A DNA stretch of 64,000 bases from [Mycobacterium] nativiensis. GTDB lineage: Bacteria > Actinomycetota > Actinomycetes > Mycobacteriales > Mycobacteriaceae. Made by a program: the position numbers and the translations under genes. Position 1 is the first letter of the stretch. Each line of letters begins with the position of its first letter. The notes under the pieces are model-generated. The model searched no databases, had not been told where the DNA came from, and was given only the letters and a program-made list of their open reading frames with translations. The stretch lies in assembly GCF_020172685.1 (NCBI RefSeq), contig NZ_CP083986.1:582956-646955 (forward strand). Direction: 5' to 3'. This document shows positions 25,677 through 40,200 of this stretch, piece by piece.

Positions 25677-26351
25677 ATGGTCGCGGTTGAGGTACTGCGG
25701 GTGTTCACCGACGATCGCGGCGACTACGGGAACCCGCTCGGGGTGGTCCTCGACGGGGGGTCTGTGCCCGAGACGGCACAACGGCAGCAATTGGCGGCAA
25801 CGCTGGGGTTCAGCGAAACGATCTTCATCGACGATGCCGAACGCGGGCGGCTTCAGATCTTCACCCCGGCCACCGAACTGCCGTTCGCCGGGCACCCCAC
25901 CGTCGGTGCCGCCTGGGTGCTGTCGCGTGAACTCGGTCGTTCGGTTTCCACCTTGGAAACCCCGGGAACCCGGATCGCGACGTGGGCCGACGGCGACCGG
26001 GTCTGGGTGCGCGGTCAGTTGGCCGCCACACCCCCCTGGTGGCACGAGCGGCTCGCCGACAGTGCTGCCGTCGATGCGTTGGACGGGCCGCTGGACCCCG
26101 AGCAGGACGCAACCCAGTTGTGGGCGTGGCGTGACGAAGCGGCCGGCGTGGTCCGTGCCCGGGTCTTCGCCGCCCGTTACGGCGTGCCCGAAGACGAGGC
26201 CTGTGGGTCGGCCAGCATGCGCCTGGCGGCGGCGCTGGGTCGCGACCTCACGGTGCACCACGGTTGCGGATCGATCGTCTATGCGCGCCCCGGCCCTCCC
26301 GGGACTGCCGAAATCGCCGGCCGGGTGGTCAGCGACGGGTTGATGGCCTAG
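25677..26351 (+). CDS. PhzF-family isomerase/epimerase
   Basis: 224 residues, ATG 25677 preceded by AGGAGG. The PhzF pattern is present: VLRVFTDDRGDYGNPLGVV, catalytic Glu in GFSETIFID (about residue 47), LPFAGHPTVGAAW, and EDEACGSASMRL in the second half. At 224 residues it is shorter than the usual 260-300, with a trimmed second lobe. The substrate is unknown. In M. tuberculosis the LysE gene Rv0488 stands at this position, so this gene is a replacement or an insertion. Confidence 0.85.
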   Translation: MVAVEVLRVFTDDRGDYGNPLGVVLDGGSVPETAQRQQLAATLGFSETIFIDDAERGRLQIFTPATELPFAGHPTVGAAWVLSRELGRSVSTLETPGTRIATWADGDRVWVRGQLAATPPWWHERLADSAAVDALDGPLDPEQDATQLWAWRDEAAGVVRARVFAARYGVPEDEACGSASMRLAAALGRDLTVHHGCGSIVYARPGPPGTAEIAGRVVSDGLMA

Positions 26352-26362
26352 TCACCGAGCCA

Positions 26363-27115
26363 TCAGTGCAGCGTGACGTCTCGATTCGCGTTGGCTTCGA
26401 TGCGGCGGGCGGCGAACGCCGCGGCTTGGGCCGGCATGTTGTTTGTCTGGTAATCCAGATGTCCGAGCGGCAGGCCGTCAGTGCCGTCGCAGACGGCGTC
26501 GTTGTGAGCGCAGTACTCGCGGGTATTGGCCGCGTACAGGGGGCCGACCACGACCGGCGGTGCGTCGTAGCGCCGGATGAACGTGGCCGAGGGCTTCCCG
26601 AACAGGATCACCGCCGCGACGCGTTCGGCCACCACGTCGGGCATCGGCCGCGGTAGATCCGGCACCAGCTCGTCCGGTAACCCGGTCGGCACCGACTGCG
26701 CTGTCGCATAACCGGTGACGGCCGCGCCCTGGGAGTAGCCGCCCAGCACGATCTGGGTGTCCGGGCAGTCCAGCGCCGTCCACTCGATGTGGCTGACCTC
26801 GTCGCGGATCCCGGCGATGACGCTTCGGTCGAAGTCGATTCCGCTGCTGAAACCACTGGCGGCGGCGTAGTTGACCGGGTACACCGCGATCGTCCGGGCG
26901 GTGGTGGAACGCAGCGCGTCGACGAAGGCCTGTCCTACCTTGCCGACGCCGGGCGGCTCCTCGCTGCCTCGGGCGAAGATCACCTCGACGTCGGCGCACG
27001 GCTTGGCGGCGGCAGGTGATGCCACGGTCAGCGGGATCGTCGAGATCGTCGAGATGGTCAGCAGCGCGGCGGCGAGAAGGCGGGGGACCGGCCACAGGCG
27101 AGGGACTTTCACCAC
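26363..27115 (-). CDS. Secreted cutinase-family serine hydrolase
   Basis: 250 residues from GTG 27115 (GTG 27112 is equally possible); the open frame continues far upstream but only this part is protein-like. A Sec signal peptide ([20 protein letters not shown], cleavage after SPAAA) is followed by [19 protein letters not shown], nucleophile GGYSQGAAV, and the C-terminal DAVCDG...LGHLDY with the catalytic Asp and His. Paired Cys residues suit disulfides. Mycobacterial cutinase-like proteins are lipases, esterases or phospholipases. It is divergent from gpm1 across 72 bp. Confidence 0.93.
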   Translation of the reverse strand: MVKVPRLWPVPRLLAAALLTISTISTIPLTVASPAAAKPCADVEVIFARGSEEPPGVGKVGQAFVDALRSTTARTIAVYPVNYAAASGFSSGIDFDRSVIAGIRDEVSHIEWTALDCPDTQIVLGGYSQGAAVTGYATAQSVPTGLPDELVPDLPRPMPDVVAERVAAVILFGKPSATFIRRYDAPPVVVGPLYAANTREYCAHNDAVCDGTDGLPLGHLDYQTNNMPAQAAAFAARRIEANANRDVTLH

Positions 27116-27187
27116 CGCACCCCCATCCCGGTCGCCGGACCTTCCTTCGACGGTAACCCGAATCTGTGCCGTGAGACACTGACCGGC

Positions 27188-27934
27188 ATGTCTGACACTG
27201 CCACCCTGGTGCTTCTGCGCCACGGCGAAAGCGAATGGAACGCCAGCAACCAGTTCACCGGCTGGATGGACGTCAACCTGACCGACAAGGGCCGCGCCGA
27301 AGCGGTCCGCGCCGGTGAGCTGCTGGTTGAGCACAACCTGCTGCCGGACGTGCTCTACACATCGCTGCTGCGCCGGGCGATCACCACCGCGAACCTGGCC
27401 CTGGACGCCGCCGACCGGCATTGGATCCCGGTGCACCGCACCTGGCGGCTCAACGAGCGCCACTACGGCGCCCTGCAGGGCCTGGACAAGGCCGCGACCA
27501 AGGCCCGCTACGGCGACGATCAGTTCATGACGTGGCGGCGCAGCTACGACACCCCGCCGCCGCCCATCGAGGCCGGCAGCCGTTACAGCCAGGACACCGA
27601 TGCCCGCTACGCCGACATCGGGGGCGGCCCGCTCACCGAGTGCCTGGCCGACGTGGTGGCGCGCTTCCTGCCCTACTTCACCGACGTCGTCGTCCCGGAC
27701 CTGCGGTGCGGCAAGACCGTGATGATCGCGGCGCACGGCAACTCGTTGCGGGCCCTGGTGAAGTATCTGGACGGGATGTCCGACGAGGACGTGGTCGGCT
27801 TGAACATCCCGACCGGCATCCCGCTGCGCTACGACCTGCGCAACCTGCGTCCGACGGTCCCCGGCGGCGTCTACTTGGACCCGGAGGCGGCTGCGGCGGG
27901 CGCCGCGGCGGTGGCCAGTCAGGGTGCAAAGTAG
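27188..27934 (+). CDS. gpm1: 2,3-bisphosphoglycerate-dependent phosphoglycerate mutase
   Basis: 248 residues. The phosphohistidine motif [10 protein letters not shown] places His12 at the active site; [16 protein letters not shown], the second catalytic His in [16 protein letters not shown] and [12 protein letters not shown] complete the dPGM family. It interconverts 3- and 2-phosphoglycerate in glycolysis and gluconeogenesis. Matches Rv0489. As in other mycobacteria it precedes senX3. Confidence 0.97.
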   Translation: MSDTATLVLLRHGESEWNASNQFTGWMDVNLTDKGRAEAVRAGELLVEHNLLPDVLYTSLLRRAITTANLALDAADRHWIPVHRTWRLNERHYGALQGLDKAATKARYGDDQFMTWRRSYDTPPPPIEAGSRYSQDTDARYADIGGGPLTECLADVVARFLPYFTDVVVPDLRCGKTVMIAAHGNSLRALVKYLDGMSDEDVVGLNIPTGIPLRYDLRNLRPTVPGGVYLDPEAAAAGAAAVASQGAK

Positions 27935-27976
27935 CCCCCCGAACGGCTTGCTGTAACCCGTCCATTGTGAATTCCG

Positions 27977-27994
27977 GGTGGAGCCCCGGTGAAA
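27977..27994 (+). promoter_or_regulatory. Candidate RegX3 (PHO-box-like) direct repeat
   Basis: GGTGGAG-CCCC-GGTGAAA: two 7-bp elements with an 11-bp period, 83 bp before the senX3 start. The reported RegX3 motif is a direct repeat related to GTTCACC with the same spacing (GGTGAAC on the other strand). Autoregulation of senX3-regX3 is known. Two further GTGAATTC elements lie at 27967-27974 and 28003-28010. Confidence 0.5.
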
Positions 27995-28076
27995 TCTTCG
28001 CTGTGAATTCACGTTTGGCGCACGTCAGGGTCGAACGCTGGTCAGATGGCGGGGCCGGACTGCGTACGATTTGGCC

Positions 28077-29255
28077 GTGGCTGCGACATCGGCGCTGACG
28101 TTCGCTGCGGTGTCGGCACTGCCGGCGCTTGCAGTGGGGGTGGGGGCCGGTATTTGGCTTGCTCCCCGGCTGGCAGAGCGGCGCCGCCGGGTGGTCACCG
28201 AGCGGGCCGGCATCACCGTCTCCCAGATGCTGCAGCAGATCGTCGCGCACGCGTCGCTGGGCATCGTCGTCGTGGACGCCCACCGCGATGTCGTCTACCT
28301 CAACGAGCGGGCGACGGCGTTGGGGCTGGTGCACGGCCGGTTGCTCGACGACGGGGCCTGGGCTGCCGCGCACCGCGCACTGGCCGGTGAAGAGGAGGTC
28401 GTCTTCGATCTCACGGCGGCCAATCGGGCGGCCGGGGCAACCCGGTCGGAGCTGTCGGCGGTGCGCGGGTATGCCCGGTTGCTCTCCGACGAGGATGCCC
28501 GGTTCGCGGTGGTGATCGTCGACGACCAGTCCGAGCAGGCCCGGATGGAGGCCAGCAGGCGCGACTTCGTGGCCAATGTCAGCCATGAACTCAAGACCCC
28601 GGTCGGGGCGATGGGCCTTCTTGCCGAGGCGCTGCTGGCGTCGGCCGACGACCCCGAGGCGGTGCGTCCGTTCGCGGAGAAGGTGCTGGTGGAGGCCAAC
28701 CGGCTGGCCAGCATGATCGGTGAGCTGATCGAGTTGTCCCGGCTGCAGGGCGCCGACCCGCTGCCGGACCTGGGCGTCGTCGACGTCGACGGTGTGGTGA
28801 ACGAGGCGATCTCCCGGCACAAGGTGGCCGCCGACAACGCCGAGATCACGATCACCACCGATGCCCCGAGCGGCTTCCGGGTGCTCGGCGAAGAGACGCT
28901 GCTGGTCACCGCGCTGGCAAACCTGGTGTCGAATGCGATCGCCTATTCACCCCATGGATCACCGGTGTCGATCAGCCGGCGTCGCAGGGACGGCTTCGTG
29001 GAGATCGCCGTGACCGACCGCGGTATCGGTATCGCGCCCAAGGACCAGGAGCGTGTCTTCGAACGGTTCTTCCGCAGCGACAAGGCGAGGTCGCGCGCCA
29101 CCGGCGGCAGTGGGCTCGGGTTGGCGATCGTCAAACACGTGGCGGCCAACCACAACGGCACCATCACGCTGTGGAGCCAGCCGGGCACCGGCTCGACGTT
29201 CACTCTGGCCATTCCGGCATACCAGGGTGGCGAACCGGGAAAGGATGAGGAGTAG
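28077..29255 (+). CDS. senX3: Sensor histidine kinase SenX3
   Basis: 392 residues from GTG 28077 (a TTG at 28071 is possible). Two N-terminal membrane segments are reduced to one hydrophobic stretch ([20 protein letters not shown]), then a PAS-like domain (about 50-150). H-box [13 protein letters not shown] with His170; N-box [12 protein letters not shown]1 [20 protein letters not shown]2 [12 protein letters not shown]. Senses phosphate limitation together with the Pst system and phosphorylates RegX3. Matches Rv0490. Confidence 0.96.
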   Translation: MAATSALTFAAVSALPALAVGVGAGIWLAPRLAERRRRVVTERAGITVSQMLQQIVAHASLGIVVVDAHRDVVYLNERATALGLVHGRLLDDGAWAAAHRALAGEEEVVFDLTAANRAAGATRSELSAVRGYARLLSDEDARFAVVIVDDQSEQARMEASRRDFVANVSHELKTPVGAMGLLAEALLASADDPEAVRPFAEKVLVEANRLASMIGELIELSRLQGADPLPDLGVVDVDGVVNEAISRHKVAADNAEITITTDAPSGFRVLGEETLLVTALANLVSNAIAYSPHGSPVSISRRRRDGFVEIAVTDRGIGIAPKDQERVFERFFRSDKARSRATGGSGLGLAIVKHVAANHNGTITLWSQPGTGSTFTLAIPAYQGGEPGKDEE

Positions 29256-29313
29256 CGACGATGACACCGCTGTCGACGATGCAGGGCAACCGGATGAGTG
29301 AGGAGCAGCGCCG
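29256..29313 (+). repeat. Single MIRU-like unit between senX3 and regX3
   Basis: In M. tuberculosis this gap holds 77- and 53-bp MIRU (VNTR) units. Here it is a single 58-bp unit with recognisable MIRU features: it starts just after a TAG, contains GATGAGGAG/GCAGCGCCG-like ends and is read through by a small ORF. Likeness to MIRU is by recall of the element's style, not by alignment. Confidence 0.5.
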
Positions 29314-29317
29314 ATGA
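29261..29317 (+). CDS. Eighteen-residue ORF coupling senX3 to regX3
   Basis: ATG at 29261, 5 bp after the senX3 stop, encodes 18 residues (MTPLSTMQGNRMSEEQRR) and its TGA overlaps the regX3 ATG (ATGA at 29314-29317). Ribosomes finishing senX3 could reinitiate here and again at regX3. MIRU-type elements are known to carry small ORFs whose ends overlap neighbouring genes in this way. The peptide may have no role of its own. Confidence 0.5.
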   Translation: MTPLSTMQGNRMSEEQRR

Positions 29318-29997
29318 CGCACGTACTGATCGTTGAGGACGAGGAATCGCTGGCCGACCCGCTTGCGTTTCTGCTGCGCAAGGAGGGCTTCGAGGCCACC
29401 GTCGTCGCCGACGGATCGGCGGCCCTGGCCGAGTTCGACCGGGCCGGCGCCGACATCGTGTTGCTGGACCTGATGCTTCCGGGGATGTCGGGCACCGACG
29501 TCTGCAAACAGCTGCGCGCCCGTTCCAGCGTGCCGGTGATTATGGTCACTGCCCGTGACAGCGAGATCGACAAGGTCGTCGGCCTGGAATTGGGCGCCGA
29601 CGATTACGTGACCAAGCCGTACTCGGCCCGTGAGCTGATCGCCCGGATTCGTGCGGTGCTGCGCCGGGGTGGCGACGACGAAGGTGGCGTCGGCGAGGGC
29701 GTGCTCGAGTCCGGTCCGGTGCGCATGGACGTCGAACGGCACGTGGTCATGGTCAACGGCGAGCAGATCACCTTGCCGCTCAAGGAGTTCGACCTACTCG
29801 AATACCTGATGCGCAACACGGGCCGGGTGCTCACCCGCGGCCAGTTGATCGACCGGGTGTGGGGTGCCGATTACGTTGGTGACACCAAGACGCTGGACGT
29901 CCACGTGAAACGACTCCGGTCCAAGATCGAGGCCGATCCGGCCAACCCCGTGCACCTGGTTACCGTGCGCGGTCTCGGATACAAACTGGAGGGCTGA
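29314..29997 (+). CDS. regX3: Response regulator RegX3
   Basis: 227 residues. Receiver domain with phosphoacceptor Asp52 in VLLDLMLPGMSG, Thr in MVTARDS and Lys in DYVTKPYSA; a winged-helix DNA-binding domain of OmpR/PhoB type follows (RVLTRGQLIDRVWGADYVGD then TKTLDVHVKRLRSKIE). It controls phosphate-starvation genes and other responses. Matches Rv0491. Followed by a 186-bp gap before the biosynthetic island. Confidence 0.97.
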   Translation: MTHVLIVEDEESLADPLAFLLRKEGFEATVVADGSAALAEFDRAGADIVLLDLMLPGMSGTDVCKQLRARSSVPVIMVTARDSEIDKVVGLELGADDYVTKPYSARELIARIRAVLRRGGDDEGGVGEGVLESGPVRMDVERHVVMVNGEQITLPLKEFDLLEYLMRNTGRVLTRGQLIDRVWGADYVGDTKTLDVHVKRLRSKIEADPANPVHLVTVRGLGYKLEG

Positions 29998-30093
29998 CCT
30001 CCGCCCGGCGGGCCAGTTTGCTTGGATGGGGTCGCCTAACTTGCCCGTCGGGTGGCGCTCCGGCGAAAATTGCGGAATTGGGCGTCCGGCTTC

Positions 30094-30108
30094 TTAAGGT
30101 AACCTTAA
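30094..30108. promoter_or_regulatory. TTAAGG-TAA-CCTTAA inverted repeat upstream of the PKS gene
   Basis: Perfect 6-bp arms around three bases, 76 bp before the PKS start, in the A/T-richest part of the gap after regX3 (29998-30183). The rest of this gap shows a possible A/T-rich promoter at about 30066-30110 and the PKS ribosome site GGGAG at 30168-30172. A regulator binding here would control the biosynthetic operon (inference). Confidence 0.5.
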
Positions 30109-30183
30109 TCAAGGTTGCCTGGGGAGAATCCCGGGCTTGATCTAAAACCAATCTTCGTTAGCCATACGGGAGACGCAAGCGCG

Positions 30184-37296
<7,113 letters not shown>

Positions 37297-37299
37297 CCC

Positions 37300-40200
37300 A
37301 TGACCGACGATCCCGTCGACATCTCCAGCCTCTCGCCGGAGAAGAAGCGAGAACTGCTGGCGCAGTTGCTGATGGCCAAAGCGCAGAGCGCGGCGTCCGA
37401 ACACCAGATGTCCTACGGGCAGCGCTCGATGTGGTTCGTGCACCGGATCGCGCCGGACAGCCCCGCCTACACCGTCGCCTATGCGGGCCGCATCGGCGGC
37501 CAGCTCGACACCGCGGCCCTGGAGCGAGCCGCCCAGGCGCTGGTGGACCGGCACCCGATGCTGCGCACCACCTTTGCCGAAAAGGACGGCCAGCCGGTCG
37601 AACTCGTGCACGCGCACGCGCCGGTGCGGATCGCCCGGCACCAGATCGGCGGTGACGAGGCCGAACTCGCCGACTGGATCCAGACCGAGACCGATCGGCC
37701 GTTCGACCTGCGCACCGGTCCGGTGCTGCGGCTGACCTTGCTGGAGCGCCCCGGGGACCATGTCCTGCTGCTGACGGTGCACCATATCGCGGTCGACTTC
37801 TGGTCCATCGACGTGATTCTCGACGAGCTGCGTGCGCTGTACGCCGCCGAGCACGGGGGCCCAGCGCCCGAGCTTACCGCGGACCGCTACGTCGACTACG
37901 CCGATCAGCAGAACCAGGCGCTGGCCGGGCCCGAGGGCGAACAGCTCTGGGAGTACTGGCGCGAGAAGTTCAGTGGCGAGCTGCCCACGCTGGCGCTGCC
38001 CACCGACTCGCCGCGGCCGGCCGTGCAGACCTACAACGGTGCGCTGCACCGGTTCAGCATCGACGCCGAGGTGACGGCCGGGCTCAAGCAGGTGGCCCGG
38101 GCCGTCGGCGCCACGCCGTACATGACGATGCTGGCCGCCTTCGCCGTGCTGCTGCAGCGCTACAGCGACCAGGATGACCTGATCATCGGTTCGCCGTTCG
38201 CCTGTCGTGACCGCGCCGGGCTGATGGGCATGGTCGGCTACGTCACCAACCCGCTGCCGCTGCGGGTCGACCTGAGCGACGACCCGAGCTTCGCCACGGT
38301 GCTGAGCCAGGTCAAGGACACCGTGCTGGGCGCGCTCGCGCACCAGAACTACCCGCTGCCGCTGCTCGTCGAGAAGCTCCGACCGGTACGCGACGCGGCC
38401 CGCACGCCGCTGTTCCAGGTGTCGTTCGCCTGGCAGCAGGTCCGGCTGTTCGAGGATTTCGGCGCCGGTACGGCCGGATCCGGGTCAGCCGGGGTCCTGC
38501 ACCTGGAGACCCTGCACATCGGCCAGGGCGGTTCCCCGTTCGACATCACCATGCAGGTCGGCGAACACGAGGACGAGCTGCAGGCCGCGCTGCAGTACAA
38601 CACCGATCTGTTCACCCCCGCCACCATCGACGCGATGGCCGAGCACTTCAAGCTGCTGCTGGCCGGGTTGACGCAACCCGGGGTCGCCGAGACCACCCCG
38701 GTGTCGCAGTTGAACATGCTCACCGACGCCGAACGTGTTGCGCTGCAGGCGTGGAACCAGACCGCGGTCGACTACTCACATGCCCCGGCACGCTTGCACG
38801 AGATGGTCGAGGCGGCCGTCGCGCGCACCCCCGACGCCGTCGCGGTGACCTACGAGGGCCGGGACCTGAGCTACGCCGAGTTGGACCGGCGGGCCAACGG
38901 GCTCGCGCACCGGCTGCGCCAGTACGGCGTCGGCACCGGCGCCGGGACCGACGTGGTGCCCGTGCTGCTCGAGCGGTCCGAAGACCTGGTGATCGCACTG
39001 CTCGGTGTGCTCAAGGCCGGTGGTGTCTTCCTTCCGTTGGATCCCGCCCAGCCCACCGGCCGGATGGAGGCGATGCTGGCCGACGTGCCGGACGCGCCGG
39101 TCTGTGTCACCTACCGCGAGCATTTGTCGCACGTGCCAAGTGATTTCACCGGAGCCCGACTGTGTCTGGACCAGCCGTCCGCGGCGCCCGGCGAGGAGGC
39201 TTCGCCGCCCGAGGTCGCCGCCTCGACCGAGCTGGCCTACCTGATGTACACCTCCGGTTCCACCGGAGCACCCAAGGGTGCGCTGAACAGTCACGCCGGT
39301 ATCCGCAACCGGCTGCTGTGGATGCAGGACGCCTATCAGCTGACCGCAGACGACCGGGTGCTGCACAAGACCCCGATCAACTTCGACCCGTTCGTCTGGG
39401 AGATCTTCTGGCCGTTGACCGTTGGCGCCCGGGTGGTGGTCGCCAAACCCGAGGGCCACAAGGACTCCGGCTATCTGGCCCGGACCATCGTCGAACAGCG
39501 CGTCACCACCATGCATTTCGTTCCGTCGATGCTGCGCCGGTTCCTCGCCGACCCGCAGGCGGCGTCCTGCACCGGCCTGCGTCAGGTGTTCTGCAGCGGT
39601 GAGGCGCTCACGCCCGACCTGCGAGACACGTTCTTCGAGGTGCTTCCCGCCGAGCTGTACAACCTGTACGGACCGACCGAGGCCGCCATCGACGTCACGC
39701 ACTTCCACTGTGTGCGAGGGGTTTCCGGCGGAGGCATTCCGATCGGCCGGCCGATCGCCAACATCGCGATCCACCTGCTGGACGCCGCGGGCAATCCCGT
39801 TCCGGTCGGCGTTCCCGGTGAGCTGCACATCGGCGGCGTCGGGGTCGCCCGCGGCTACCTGAACCGGCCCGAGGCCACCGCCGCGGCATTCCTCGACGAC
39901 CCATTCAGCGATCAACCCGGCGCACTCCTGTATCGCACCGGCGACCTGGCCCGGTACCTGCCGGACGGCAACATCGACTATCTGGGCCGCCGCGACGACC
40001 AGGTGAAGATCAACGGCTTCCGGATCGAACTCGGCGAGGTGGAGGCCGCCCTGGCCAAGCACCCCGACATCGTCGAAAGTGCCGTGGTGGCACGCAAAGA
40101 CGCCTCCGGCAACACCCAGCTGATCGCGCATATCGTGCCGGTCGCGGCCGCCCCCGGCACCGCCGAACTGCGCCGCTTCCTGCTGGACCTGGTGCCGGCG

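Noticed and set aside
27116..28012. Upstream extension of the cutinase frame (549 residues in total)
   Set aside because: The extension runs antisense through gpm1, while the signal peptide starts at 27115.
30094..30108. IdeR iron box upstream of the PKS
   Set aside because: IdeR boxes are 19-bp TTAGGTTAG-type dyads; this 15-bp dyad does not fit.
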